NCBI RefSeq assembly: GCF_023715845.1
Contig: NZ_JAMBOR010000008.1
Location: 62,001-126,000 of the forward strand
Direction: 5' to 3'
Source: Fictibacillus phosphorivorans
GTDB lineage: Bacteria; Bacillota; Bacilli; Bacillales; Fictibacillaceae
Length of the DNA stretch: 64,000 bases
Positions within the stretch are counted from its first letter, which is position 1; each line of letters begins with the position of its first letter. Below, piece by piece: positions 35,872 to 46,703 of the stretch. Below the pieces are notes generated by a model. It made no database searches. It saw nothing but the letters and a program-made list of their open reading frames with translations, and was not told the origin of the DNA. The position numbers were made by a program, and so were the translations under genes.

Positions 35872-35918
35872 CAAAAAAACCAGCAGCTCCTCGAACCAAT
35901 AAAGGAAACTGCCGGCTA
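35872..35918 (-). terminator. Terminator of pyrG
   Basis: Minus-strand AGCCGGCAG pairs with CTGCTGGTT (G-U pairs), with a second inner pairing in the long loop; followed by TTTTTT. Confidence 0.6.
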
Positions 35919-35931
35919 ACCATTCAACTAT

Positions 35932-37536
<1,605 letters not shown>

Positions 37537-37640
37537 TCAATCCCCCTAATTTTTCTAAAATAAGTATTTGCTATAAACCGTTTTTCTACTATCGGGAGAG
37601 GCTTGTTTTTTGTACAAGCACTGTCCAATCCGTGTAAAAA

Positions 37641-37684
37641 ATAAAAAGCAAAAGACACTTCCCCTATGGATAGGGGGCACTTTT
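37641..37684 (-). terminator. pyrG leader attenuator
   Basis: On the minus strand AAAAGTGCCCCCTAT pairs with ATAGGGGAAGTGTCTTTT (outer part imperfect), followed by a T-rich run. It lies about 53 bases after the predicted start and 110 bases before the pyrG ATG. Its 5' arm carries CCCCC, which could pair with a slippage-generated poly-G 5' end and so prevent the terminator from forming. Confidence 0.75.
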
Positions 37685-37732
37685 GCTTTGAGTTCGTATA
37701 TAATTAGTCTTTTATAAAAAAGATACAGGAAT

Positions 37733-37773
37733 AGCCCAAAAAGAATATTACCCGACTCCAAAGCTCATGTCAA
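37733..37773 (-). promoter_or_regulatory. pyrG promoter with GGGC start site
   Basis: Minus strand TTGACA (37773-37768, perfect), 17 bases, TAATAT (37750-37745), 7 bases, then GGGCT with +1 at 37737. In B. subtilis pyrG starts GGGC and low CTP causes stalling before C4 with repeated G addition; the same first four bases are present here. Confidence 0.75.
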
Positions 37774-37873
37774 GAAGCTTTGAAGGTTTGAATTTTTCGA
37801 CTATCTCTTTAATGTCCCTTTATAGAAGTTTTTAAAAGACGGGTGCTTTTAAATTGTTTGTCTCCTCTGCAAA

Positions 37874-37969
37874 TTGATTGAAGCGGAAGGTTGCCGACTC
37901 CAGCGGGACGAGTGGGACAGGTGAGACTCCTAATGGCGGAAAGCGTGCAACCTGGAGCGGAAATCAACT
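37874..37969 (-). repeat. GC-rich dispersed palindromic repeat, copy R2
   Basis: Reverse orientation: on the minus strand it begins AGTTGATTTCCGCTCCAGG and ends CCGCTTCAATCAA, with CACCTGTCCCACTCGTCCCGC in the middle. It lies between rpoE and the pyrG promoter, a co-directional gap. Confidence 0.85.
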
Positions 37970-38000
37970 ACTTTCGAAAAACAGTAAACAGCTAAAAGAA

Positions 38001-38030
38001 AAACCAGCACCTTCTCAGGCACTGGCTTTT
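38001..38030 (-). terminator. Terminator of rpoE
   Basis: Minus-strand AGCCAGTGCC and GGTGCTGGTT pair with a mismatch in the stem and are followed by TTTC. Confidence 0.7.
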
Positions 38031-38050
38031 ACAATGGATTAAAGATCTTC

Positions 38051-38560
38051 CTATGCATCTTCTTCGAGATCTTCTTCTTCGTCTTCTTCAAAATCTTCAT
38101 CTTCTTCGTCAAACTCTAATTCTTCATCTTCTTCTTCATCGTCGTCATCTGCAAGGTCGTCATCTTCCTCAACAAACTCATCTTCTACTTCTAACTCATC
38201 GAAATCTTCATCTTCGAAGTCCTCTTCAAAGTCATAGTCATCCTCAGATGCTTTTTTACGTTTTGTTGGTTTGTTGGTAGCACCAAGTTCTTCCTCAGAA
38301 CTCTCAACTGGGTACCATGTTTTTAATCCCCATTTATTATCGCCCAATGAAACGAAGCGTCCATCGATATTCATATCTGTGTAAAAATACGCAATTCGGC
38401 TTTCAACTGCAGTTTTAGACAATCCTTTAATCTCAGCGATCTGTTTAACTAAATCGTAAAATTGAATAGGCTGCTTCTCATTCTGCAAAATTTCAAATGC
38501 GATTTCGACCATAGACATTTCAACGACTTGTTCTTTCGTATACGTGTTCAACATAGCCAC
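38051..38560 (-). CDS. rpoE: RNA polymerase delta subunit
   Basis: A 169-residue accessory subunit of Firmicutes RNA polymerase that promotes recycling and release from nucleic acid. The N-terminal HARE-HTH domain (1-90) has VEMSMVEIAFEILQNEKQPI and FYTDMNIDGRFVSLGDNKWGLKTWYP. A C-terminal tail of almost only Asp/Glu (about 105-169) follows. GTG at 38560 has AAGGAA eight bases upstream; the ATG two codons later (38554) is a possible alternative. Upstream is the gerABC operon, whereas B. subtilis has acdA here. Confidence 0.94.
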   Translation of the reverse strand: MAMLNTYTKEQVVEMSMVEIAFEILQNEKQPIQFYDLVKQIAEIKGLSKTAVESRIAYFYTDMNIDGRFVSLGDNKWGLKTWYPVESSEEELGATNKPTKRKKASEDDYDFEEDFEDEDFDELEVEDEFVEEDDDLADDDDEEEDEELEFDEEDEDFEEDEEEDLEEDA

Positions 38561-38738
38561 ATCGGCACTTCCTTTCCTTCTCCACACTCATTTATATCAA
38601 CACATTGTGCTCAATCTCTAGAAGAATCATACTCTTCATTATAAACAAATCCTATACGGATATGCCAGTAGTAATCTATCTTTTTTAAAATTATTCCTTA
38701 TTTTTCACACATCCATTTAAATAGGAACCCGTTATCGG

Positions 38739-39833
38739 TTAGAACGGGCTCCCATCAACAATCCCTATCTCAAAAATCGAAACATCTACTTCAACATTTA
38801 TTTTAAGGTTCTTATATTGCTGATCCCATTTCTTTTGATCCCAATGTCTGGTCCTGCTTCTTGTCTGTTCGCCCCATGCCAGCGGATCTATGCCCTTTTT
38901 TTGAAAACGCCTAATCAACGCTTCTGCATCTTTTTCTACTTTCTTTGCCATGATTTTCTCGGACTTATCAATTAATTCTTGATTAACTTTATCTCCCGTA
39001 TATTCTCTGAGAAACCCTTTAATACCTAAGCGAAGCGTAATTTCGGGAGTGGTCTGTTCGTTCTTCACTCTATACACCTTTGTAGTGCGTATTCCCTGGA
39101 TGGAAACATACTCTGTCTTCCCTTTATCCTTGGTTTTTAAGGTGTATCCTGCATTTTCGATATTTTCATATATCGATTTAAAAGCAAACATACTTCGATA
39201 GGGGATAGAATCAACCATTTTACTCCCTTTAAAGAAGGCAAGTCCCTTAATGTTGATCTTTTTACCACGGAGCTCAATAATAGGCAGGATCGGATCTGCT
39301 CCCTCCGTATAATAAGCAGATAAGAACAAGTGTAAATTGTTAGTAGGGATAAACCCATTCTTTGTGTTTTGATCGATTTGTTTTTGAATATAGGTTCCTG
39401 AATCAAAATCTTTAAAAGATTCTCCTAGCATTTTTTTTACGTTTCCATCTACAACGGCTAAAATAAGCCTTGTACCGATACTTGGATCACGATGAACATA
39501 ATCTATATAATTCTGCACACCCCTTGTTTTGGCAAGTTTTTCACTAAAAAGAGCCACTTCGATCTTTCCGTTTACGACGGGATTCGGTGATTTTTGATTA
39601 AGAAAATACAACGCTTCCTTACTCATTTTACCTACGGATGATATCGTCTTATTCGATATACTTTTATCAGGATTGATAATAGGCGAGACGACAGTGGCTT
39701 CGATTTTACGTTTGCCTTTATAGTCATACCCCACTGCTGTCACAATGTCTAAATCATCCAGGATCTCTTTATCAATCCTTCCGAAATATCCTACAATGCA
39801 TATAACAAGGATCGTTATTATAAATTTTTTCAT
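38739..39833 (-). CDS. gerC: Spore germination protein GerC (Ger(x)C family)
   Basis: C subunit of a nutrient germinant receptor in the inner spore membrane, 364 residues. ILDDLDIVTAVGYDYKGKRKIEATVV near the N-terminus and EKDAEALIRRFQKKGIDPLAWGE-type sequence near the C-terminus are family features. Members normally carry a lipobox ending GC before the mature N-terminus. Here the corresponding sequence is CIVGYFGRIDKEI, with Tyr where the lipid-modified Cys is expected. The only nearby Cys (residue 12) is preceded by Ile, which does not fit a lipobox. It may be a plain anchored protein or impaired. Its start overlaps the gerB stop. Confidence 0.88.
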   Translation of the reverse strand: MKKFIITILVICIVGYFGRIDKEILDDLDIVTAVGYDYKGKRKIEATVVSPIINPDKSISNKTISSVGKMSKEALYFLNQKSPNPVVNGKIEVALFSEKLAKTRGVQNYIDYVHRDPSIGTRLILAVVDGNVKKMLGESFKDFDSGTYIQKQIDQNTKNGFIPTNNLHLFLSAYYTEGADPILPIIELRGKKINIKGLAFFKGSKMVDSIPYRSMFAFKSIYENIENAGYTLKTKDKGKTEYVSIQGIRTTKVYRVKNEQTTPEITLRLGIKGFLREYTGDKVNQELIDKSEKIMAKKVEKDAEALIRRFQKKGIDPLAWGEQTRSRTRHWDQKKWDQQYKNLKINVEVDVSIFEIGIVDGSPF

Positions 39834-40921
39834 GCTTTGTTCCTCACTTTACTCATAAAGTAATGGAAGAAGAACAATAACGGTATATAACCAAAATTAA
39901 AATAGAAACCAAACTGAGAGACCATCATATTTAACTTCTCAATGGACGTTCGGTCATCAAACATGGGTGATACGATCATCGCAAAGACTAAGATAAAGAT
40001 GAGCGATTTCTTTTGTGTGACGTTAAACATACGCTTTGCCATCCTGCTTGCTGCCCAAAAAGCTAAACAAATATTAGGAAGGATAACAATGGTCCATGTT
40101 GCAAGACCGATATATTCAAATCGTTCGACAAAAGGAAAACGAATGATCTTCCACATCGAAATGGTTGCCCAAATCGTACGTCTCAGATGATCAGGCGTAT
40201 AGTAAACAAGGGTGATGAGCATGAGATAGAAATACAAGACGACGGTAAAAAGATTTCCGTAATGAAACCATTTTTGTGAGGTTTCCGGCTTTTTGAAAAA
40301 GGGATAAAACACAAGAAGCGTTTCAAAGCCTAAATAACTTAAAGTCATAGGTTTCATAGCCACGATAAAATCTTTGATAGAATGGTCCAAGATCGGGAAT
40401 AAATTACGAACATTTGAAAACTCTAGCGGTGCGAGAAAGGTAAAGTTCAAATAAAAAGGAACGACCACTCCTAAAAAACAAACACCTACTACTGAACGGA
40501 ATCCGCCAGCAATAATATGATAGGCAGCGATTAAATAAACGAAGGTGAACACCCACGTCTTCATTAACGTAAACATCCATACTTGAAGCACCTCTAGGAA
40601 AGTTCGAAGCACGGTGATTCCCATCGCTATTAAGTAAATGATAAATAGAATAGTAAGAAGTCGACCTATCCATTTTCCATATGCGGTCTCATGGATAGAA
40701 AGGATATCTCCTTGTTCTTTATTAAGCATCTTATACATCATCCAAATTACGAGATGAACAGCAGCTCCTCCCATCATGACCGTAAGCCACGAATCCTGTT
40801 CCGTATAGGTTGCTACATACCTCTGAAAGCCCATAACGCCGACTCCAATCTGCATACTATGCACAATGAAAAAGGCGAGATAAGGGGATATAAGAAATTG
40901 CTCCTTGACCGTTACTTTCAT
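39830..40921 (-). CDS. gerB: Spore germination protein GerB (permease-like)
   Basis: B subunit of the germinant receptor, 363 residues, an APC-superfamily-like membrane protein with about ten membrane segments. It begins VKEQFLISPYLAFFIVHSMQIGVGVMGF, the usual GerB opening. It also has GDILSIHETAYGKWIGRLL and the FVERFEYIGLATW segment near residue 270. B subunits determine germinant specificity; the ligand cannot be read. ATGA overlap with gerC and a 24-base gap from gerA indicate one operon. Confidence 0.92.
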   Translation of the reverse strand: MKVTVKEQFLISPYLAFFIVHSMQIGVGVMGFQRYVATYTEQDSWLTVMMGGAAVHLVIWMMYKMLNKEQGDILSIHETAYGKWIGRLLTILFIIYLIAMGITVLRTFLEVLQVWMFTLMKTWVFTFVYLIAAYHIIAGGFRSVVGVCFLGVVVPFYLNFTFLAPLEFSNVRNLFPILDHSIKDFIVAMKPMTLSYLGFETLLVFYPFFKKPETSQKWFHYGNLFTVVLYFYLMLITLVYYTPDHLRRTIWATISMWKIIRFPFVERFEYIGLATWTIVILPNICLAFWAASRMAKRMFNVTQKKSLIFILVFAMIVSPMFDDRTSIEKLNMMVSQFGFYFNFGYIPLLFFFHYFMSKVRNKA

Positions 40922-40945
40922 AAAATAACATCTCCATACAGAAAT

Positions 40946-42430
40946 TTATTCATCAATGTCCTTTTTCTCTTTTGCTGCTTTCTCTGAAAACTTAACCGTA
41001 TCTTGTGACTGTAATTGCACAGGTCTCTTAGGCTGCGTTTTAAAAGGAAGTCTCACAAACGCGTCCTTTAAATCTTCAAGACGCGGTGGATAGATGGGTT
41101 CTAAATAAGGTCTACCAAAAGAAGTGAGACGAAGTAAATGGCCCATCAAAAAGATAAAAGCGATCGAAATACCAATCATTCCCCATAGTTCAGCTAACAC
41201 AAGAAAGGGAAAACGAATCAATCGGATGGCGTTACTCATTTTATAAACCGGCGTTGTAAAGGAAGCCAGTGCGGCTAATGCAACAATGATCAGCATCACG
41301 TTACTTGTTAAACCTGCTTCAACGGATGCTGTTCCGATTACGATCCCGCCTACGATACCGATAGTTTGACCGACTTTTGTTGGAAGTCTCGCCCCTGCTT
41401 CTCTCAGAAGTTCAATTGTCAGTTCTAGAACGAGTGCTTCTAAAAAAGGTGGCAATGGGACAAAATCTCGAGAAGATATAAGAGTTGCCATCAAATCCTT
41501 TGGTATCAATTCATAATGATAATTAAGTACCGCCACATAAATAGGAGTTATTAATATAGAGAACGAAACGGCAATTAAACGGAGAATCCTTAGTACTGAA
41601 GCTAATTGCCAATTAAGAAAATAATCTTCTAAAGCTGAAAAGAATTTTACAAGGGTAGTTGGTCCAATTAAAGCATGCGGCGAGCCATCTACCAATATGA
41701 CGATACTTCCTTCACTAAGAACACCGGCCACACGATCAGGACGTTCTGTGTCAATCAGCTGAGGAAATGGAGAATTGTCATTGTCCGATATAAGTTGAGA
41801 AACATACGAACTGTCCAAAATCTGATGAATCTCGATCTCCCCCACTCGCTGCAGAGCGGTATTAATGTTTTCTTCATTCGCTATCCCTGAAATATAGATG
41901 ACCGCGACCCTCGTCTTTGAGAGCTTCCCTAATTTAAATTCTCTGATCTCTAACTCTGGTACCGGGAGCCGCTTTCTAATCAAATTCAAATTGGTCGTAA
42001 TCGATTCAACAAAGGATTCCTTTGGTCCAACAACACTGAATTCTTCTTCAGGTATCGATATTTCCCGTACTTTATTCATTTCTGCTTTTACAAGCACACC
42101 TTGTTGATCTTTTTCGTTTAATCGGATCAGTACACAGCCAGATAACATCATTTGCCGGATTGTCTCTAGATCACTCGTTACCATTACGTTTTCAATAGGA
42201 AGAGCGGCCTTAAGTTCTTCTATTTTTTTTATGGTTGTTTTGTTTAAATAGGGAAGAATGTCCCGATGAATAATCTCCGCATCTACTAATGAACGAAAAT
42301 AGGAAATCCAATAAGGGGTTGGCGATTGAGGATTTTGAAAGTCCAAAAAATCACCGGATTTTTTTAAATACTCAAGAACCTGTGGTAACGTATGTTCTTC
42401 TTTTTTCGAGCTTTTCTTAAACCAGTTCAT
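40946..42430 (-). CDS. gerA: Spore germination protein GerA
   Basis: A subunit of the germinant receptor, 494 residues. A soluble N-terminal domain (1-240) contains ENVMVTSDLETIRQMMLSGC and the highly conserved ERPDRVAGVLSEGSIVILVDGSPHAL. The membrane part follows, with FVPLPPFLEALVLELTIELLREAGARLP and GQTIGIVGGIVIGTASVEAGL. The ATG at 42430 has GGGGAGG upstream; the frame extends to 42475 without one. A CATACTA heptamer at 42482-42488 (minus) resembles a SigG -10, but no matching -35 was found. First gene of gerA-gerB-gerC. Confidence 0.93.
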   Translation of the reverse strand: MNWFKKSSKKEEHTLPQVLEYLKKSGDFLDFQNPQSPTPYWISYFRSLVDAEIIHRDILPYLNKTTIKKIEELKAALPIENVMVTSDLETIRQMMLSGCVLIRLNEKDQQGVLVKAEMNKVREISIPEEEFSVVGPKESFVESITTNLNLIRKRLPVPELEIREFKLGKLSKTRVAVIYISGIANEENINTALQRVGEIEIHQILDSSYVSQLISDNDNSPFPQLIDTERPDRVAGVLSEGSIVILVDGSPHALIGPTTLVKFFSALEDYFLNWQLASVLRILRLIAVSFSILITPIYVAVLNYHYELIPKDLMATLISSRDFVPLPPFLEALVLELTIELLREAGARLPTKVGQTIGIVGGIVIGTASVEAGLTSNVMLIIVALAALASFTTPVYKMSNAIRLIRFPFLVLAELWGMIGISIAFIFLMGHLLRLTSFGRPYLEPIYPPRLEDLKDAFVRLPFKTQPKRPVQLQSQDTVKFSEKAAKEKKDIDE

Positions 42431-42577
42431 TTGCCTCCCCTTTCCTAACAGTAAAAAACTTTTACCATGCAACAATATCGTTAGTATGATTTATCTTTTA
42501 CTAAAGAAGGAGCGATTATGAATTGAACAAAAAAACTGAGATTCTAAATCTCAGCTTGTAAATGTATTTTGAGAGAA

Positions 42578-42706
42578 GTTGATTTCCACTCCAGGTTGCT
42601 CGCTTCCACGAGGCGTGCGGTGAGCCTCCTGCCGCTTTGCGCCATAAGGAGTCTCCACCTGACCGCTCGTCAGTTAGGTGTCGGCAACCTTGCGTTCCAA
42701 TCAACT
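42578..42706 (+). repeat. GC-rich dispersed palindromic repeat, copy R3
   Basis: Starts GTTGATTTCCACTCCAGG, contains GCGTGCGGTGAGCCTCC, and ends TTGCGTTCCAATCAACT. It contains several internal complementary segments (GCCGCTTTGCGCC; CTGACCGCTCGTCAG). The gap 42431-42784 between gerA and icmF holds this repeat, the icmF terminator and the weak SigG-like heptamer. Confidence 0.85.
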
Positions 42707-42732
42707 TGCATGGAAGAAAAAGATTTAAGTAC

Positions 42733-42771
42733 AAAAAAACATGACGCCCTATTTAGAGCACCATGTTTTTC
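42733..42771 (-). terminator. Terminator of icmF
   Basis: Minus-strand AAAACATG and CATGTTTT arms with inner GC pairs, followed by TTTG. Confidence 0.7.
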
Positions 42772-42784
42772 ATCATTATTTTCT

Positions 42785-45700
42785 TTACATATTCCTTCTA
42801 TATTTGCCCCCGACTTCATACAATGCGCTCGTAATCTGTCCAAGACTCGCATATTTTACGGTATTCATCAGCTCTTCAAAGATATTTCCGCCGTTAAGCG
42901 CAACACTCTTCAAGCGAGCCAAAGCTTCTCCCGCTTGATCTTTTCTAGCCTCCTGGAAAGCTGCGAGGTTTCTAATCTGTTGTTCTTTTTCTTCTTTCGT
43001 CGCACGCGCAAGCTGCATGTTGAATTCTTCTTCAGATGGCGGATTCGGATTCAAGTACGTGTTCACCCCGATAATCGGAAGTGATCCATCATGCTTTTTC
43101 ATCTCATAATACATCGATTCTTCCTGGATCTTACCGCGCTGGTACTGCGTTTCCATCGCGCCAAGTACTCCACCTCTTGTATTCATACGTTCAAACTCTT
43201 GAAGAACCATCTCTTCTACTAGATCTGTTAATTCTTCAATGATGAACGAACCTTGAAGCGAGTTCTCATTGCGTGCTAGACCCAGCTCTTTCGTGATGAT
43301 CATCTGGATGGCCATCGCGCGGCGAACGGATTCCTCTGTTGGTGTTGTGATCGCTTCATCATAAGAGTTCGTGTGAAGCGAGTTACAGTTATCATACAGT
43401 GCCATCAACGCTTGAAGGGTTGTGCGGATATCGTTAAAATCAATCTCCTGTGCGTGAAGGGAACGTCCAGAAGTCTGGATGTGATACTTAAGCTTTTGAC
43501 TGCGTTCGTTCGCTTTATATTTATCACGCATGACAGTCGCCCAAATTCTTCTCGCCACACGGCCGATGACACTATATTCAGGATCAAGCCCGTTAGAGAA
43601 GAAGAAAGAAAGGTTCGGTGCGAAATCGTTAATATCCATACCGCGACTCAAATAGTACTCCACATACGTAAAGCCGTTTGCAAGTGTGAACGCAAGCTGG
43701 GTGATCGGATTCGCACCCGCTTCCGCAATATGGTAGCCAGAGATCGAAACAGAATAATAGTTGCGTACTTTATGATCGATAAAGTACTGCTGAATGTCTC
43801 CCATCATACGAAGAGCGAATTCGGTTGAGAAGATACAAGTATTCTGTCCTTGGTCTTCTTTTAAAATATCTGCTTGAACGGTTCCGCGAACAGCGGAAAG
43901 CGTCTTCGCTTTAATTTCTTCGTATTCTGCTTCATTCGGCTGACGGCCGTTCTCTTCTACAAAAACCTTTACTTGCTGATCGATCGCTGTGTTCATGAAC
44001 ATCGCAAGGATGATCGGTGCAGGACCGTTAATCGTCATCGATACGGATGTAGAAGGTGCAATTAAATCAAAACCGTCATACAGCTTTTTCATATCTTCGA
44101 GTGTGCAGATGCTTACACCGCTCTCTCCGACTTTCCCGTAGATGTCCGGACGATAATCCGGATCTTCACCATATAACGTTACAGAATCGAACGCAGTACT
44201 TAGTCGCTTCGCATCATCATCTTTCGATAAGTAATGGAAACGTCGGTTGGTTCGTTCAGGTGTTCCTTCTCCAGCGAACTGACGCTTTGGATCCTCGCCT
44301 TTTCGTTTAAAAGGGAATACGCCAGCCGTATAAGGAAATGAACCTGGGACATTCTCTTTCATAATCCACTTTACGATGTCTCCCCAGTCTTCAAACTTGG
44401 GAAGAGCCACTTTCGGGATATCAAGACCTGAAAGACTTTTCGTCGTCAGTTCTGTCACGATCTCTTTGTCGCGGATCTTTGTTACAAACTCTTTCTTCGC
44501 ATACATTTCTTTAATCTTCGGCCAATCATTCAGCATTTTCTTCGTCGCCGGCATGAGCTCTTCTTCCACTTTTTCAAGCGCTTTGTTCAATCCTGTCTCA
44601 ACTTCAACACCCGAAACATCATACTCTTTGACCGTTTCAAGTGTCCCTTTGATCTGGAACGATTTACGAGCAAGCTTTGATTGTTCGTTCACAGTTTCAT
44701 GGTAGTTACGGACAGTCTGAGCGATTTCGTTCAAGTACTGAGCGCGCTCGCCTGGAATGATGACGTTCTTTTTCGCTGTCATCGCTTCCGCTGCAGGCTG
44801 AATGCCCCAATCCATACCAGACTTCTCTTCAATCAACTTCATCAAGTGATAAAATAAAACGTTTGTGCCAGCGTCATTAAACTGACTCGCAATGGTTCCA
44901 TAGACTGGCATCTCATCCAGATCCTTATCAAACCAGTTGCGAGAGCGCTGATACTGCTTTTTCACATCTCGCAATGCATCTTCAGAGCCTTTGCGCTCAA
45001 ACTTATTGATCGCGATGATGTCTGCGTAATCGATCATGTCGATCTTCTCTAGCTGTGAAGGCGCACCAAATTCGCTTGTCATCACATATAAAGAGACATC
45101 AGAGATCTCGGAGATTCCTGCGTCCCCTTGCCCGATACCGCTTGTTTCAACAACGATTAAATCATAGCCTGCTGCTTTTGTTACCGCAATCGCATCTTTG
45201 ATCGCATCTGAAAGCTCTGAACGAGATCCGCGTGTAGCCAGTGATCTCATATAAACACGCGGATGATAGATCGCGTTCATGCGGATTCTATCCCCTAAAA
45301 GGGCTCCACCCGTCTTTTGTTTCGTTGGGTCAATCGAGATAATTGCGATCGTTTTGTCTTCGCACTCGTTTAAGAAACGGCGTACAAGTTCATCGGTAAG
45401 GGAACTTTTCCCCGCTCCACCAGTACCTGTAATTCCTAAAACAGGCACTTCCTTCTGTATTCCTTTTAAAGCAGAAAGAGTCTGTTCGGCTGTAGCAGCG
45501 ATCTCTTCTGAAGCTTGTTTAGCATTTTCAGCAAGTGTGATCAAACGTGAAACGGAACGTACATCTTTTTCTTTTACCTTCTCGATCTCGTCTGTCAGTG
45601 ATGTAACCGTCGGAAAATCACACTCTTCTACCATAAGATTGATCATGCCTTGTAACCCTAGCAATCGCCCGTCTTCTGGTGAGAAGATGCGCGTTACGCC

Positions 45701-46048
45701 ATATGCATGAAGTTCCTTGATCTCAGGCGGGATAATCACCCCTCCGCCTCCGCCAAACACTTTGATGTGACTAGCTCCGCGTTCTTTCAATAAATCGATC
45801 ATGTATTTAAAATATTCCACGTGTCCGCCTTGATAAGAAGAGATCGCGATTCCTTGAACGTCTTCCTGAATAGCAGCACTCACCACTTCATCTACAGAAC
45901 GGTTATGCCCAAGGTGGATGACTTCACATCCGTTCGACTGAATGATTCTTCTCATGATGTTGATTGAAGCATCATGTCCGTCAAAGAGACTGGAAGCGGT
46001 TACAAATCGAACCGGATTTTTCGGCCGGTAAATATCAGTTTGAGCCAT
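42785..46048 (-). CDS. icmF: Fused isobutyryl-CoA mutase IcmF
   Basis: Coenzyme B12 enzyme that interconverts isobutyryl-CoA and n-butyryl-CoA (and related acyl-CoAs), with its chaperone fused in. The 1087-residue protein runs: B12-binding domain (about 15-145, [14 protein letters not shown] and [12 protein letters not shown]); MeaI-type G domain (about 205-410) with P-loop [16 protein letters not shown] and [11 protein letters not shown]; mutase TIM-barrel (about 560-1087) with [19 protein letters not shown] and [21 protein letters not shown] first ATG (46057) abuts AAAGG, and the ATG at 46048 is correctly spaced. It links valine and straight-chain acyl-CoA pools in the neighbouring beta-oxidation set. 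Confidence 0.95.
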   Translation of the reverse strand: MAQTDIYRPKNPVRFVTASSLFDGHDASINIMRRIIQSNGCEVIHLGHNRSVDEVVSAAIQEDVQGIAISSYQGGHVEYFKYMIDLLKERGASHIKVFGGGGGVIIPPEIKELHAYGVTRIFSPEDGRLLGLQGMINLMVEECDFPTVTSLTDEIEKVKEKDVRSVSRLITLAENAKQASEEIAATAEQTLSALKGIQKEVPVLGITGTGGAGKSSLTDELVRRFLNECEDKTIAIISIDPTKQKTGGALLGDRIRMNAIYHPRVYMRSLATRGSRSELSDAIKDAIAVTKAAGYDLIVVETSGIGQGDAGISEISDVSLYVMTSEFGAPSQLEKIDMIDYADIIAINKFERKGSEDALRDVKKQYQRSRNWFDKDLDEMPVYGTIASQFNDAGTNVLFYHLMKLIEEKSGMDWGIQPAAEAMTAKKNVIIPGERAQYLNEIAQTVRNYHETVNEQSKLARKSFQIKGTLETVKEYDVSGVEVETGLNKALEKVEEELMPATKKMLNDWPKIKEMYAKKEFVTKIRDKEIVTELTTKSLSGLDIPKVALPKFEDWGDIVKWIMKENVPGSFPYTAGVFPFKRKGEDPKRQFAGEGTPERTNRRFHYLSKDDDAKRLSTAFDSVTLYGEDPDYRPDIYGKVGESGVSICTLEDMKKLYDGFDLIAPSTSVSMTINGPAPIILAMFMNTAIDQQVKVFVEENGRQPNEAEYEEIKAKTLSAVRGTVQADILKEDQGQNTCIFSTEFALRMMGDIQQYFIDHKVRNYYSVSISGYHIAEAGANPITQLAFTLANGFTYVEYYLSRGMDINDFAPNLSFFFSNGLDPEYSVIGRVARRIWATVMRDKYKANERSQKLKYHIQTSGRSLHAQEIDFNDIRTTLQALMALYDNCNSLHTNSYDEAITTPTEESVRRAMAIQMIITKELGLARNENSLQGSFIIEELTDLVEEMVLQEFERMNTRGGVLGAMETQYQRGKIQEESMYYEMKKHDGSLPIIGVNTYLNPNPPSEEEFNMQLARATKEEKEQQIRNLAAFQEARKDQAGEALARLKSVALNGGNIFEELMNTVKYASLGQITSALYEVGGKYRRNM

Positions 46049-46063
46049 CTTTTTCATCCTTTC

Positions 46064-46687
46064 TTACGCTCCTTTAATGCCATGGAGCAGCTGCTGGAGC
46101 TGTAATTTTGTGTATTCTTCCAAGGTATATATCTTTTGAAGTGCCCAGCGTCTGAACGTCCACATCTGCCCGATGATCAAGATGTTATGGGCAGCCGCCT
46201 GGATTTCTTTTTCGTTTAAGTCTAGATCTCCCTTATGCACGGCTTGAGATAAAAGTCTCTCAAAGATCGCCGTCATCTCAAGCTCTTTTTTCAGTACATA
46301 AGGCAATGCTTCATCAGATAATGACTTTGCTTCTTGGTACATAACAAGCACTTCATCCTGCATATCGTCCATCACTTTAAAATAAGCCGTGATCGCTTTC
46401 TCAACACCTTTTATTCCGCTGTCTGCCGAGTCGATATCCTGCTGCAGCCTCCATTTCACGCCATCATAGATGCTGTCACAGACCAAGTACAAAATATCCT
46501 CTTTCGATCGGATGTATTCGTAGAGTGTACCGATGCTGAAACCTGAAACTTTTGCGATTTCACGGGTTGTGGTGCGGTGAAATCCATTTTTCTTGAATAA
46601 AGACACCGCAGCTTTTACCATCTCTTCGCGTCGCTTTTGAATGAGTTTTTCATCTTTTACGAGCGACGGTACTTCCTTTTTACTCAA
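46064..46687 (-). CDS. TetR-family regulator of the acyl-CoA cluster
   Basis: A 207-residue repressor. The HTH is RREEMVKAAVSLFKKNGFHR followed by TTREIAKVSGFSIGTLYEYI. The C-terminal half is helical, with FFKVMDD-like and MWTFRRWALQKIYTLEEY segments, resembling the fatty-acid regulator FadR of Bacillus. Acyl-CoA ligands are therefore plausible. The start is TTG at 46687 behind GAGGGAGG. It lies between meaB and icmF with 16-base gaps, so all three are one transcript. Matching inverted repeats upstream of fadF (54782) and the thiolase gene (52471) are candidate targets. Confidence 0.85.
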   Translation of the reverse strand: MSKKEVPSLVKDEKLIQKRREEMVKAAVSLFKKNGFHRTTTREIAKVSGFSIGTLYEYIRSKEDILYLVCDSIYDGVKWRLQQDIDSADSGIKGVEKAITAYFKVMDDMQDEVLVMYQEAKSLSDEALPYVLKKELEMTAIFERLLSQAVHKGDLDLNEKEIQAAAHNILIIGQMWTFRRWALQKIYTLEEYTKLQLQQLLHGIKGA

Positions 46688-46703
46688 TGGCCTCCCTCAC
46701 TTC

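Noticed and set aside
38053-38280. Leucine/histidine-rich frame on the plus strand
   Set aside because: It is the antisense of the Asp/Glu-rich tail of RpoE, a composition artefact.
42482-42488. SigG promoter for gerABC
   Set aside because: CATACTA matches a -10, but no GNATA-like -35 lies 17-18 bases upstream, so it was not listed as a promoter.
43373-43828. 151-codon plus-strand frame inside icmF
   Set aside because: Antisense shadow of the mutase domain, with no ribosome binding site and no recognisable motif.
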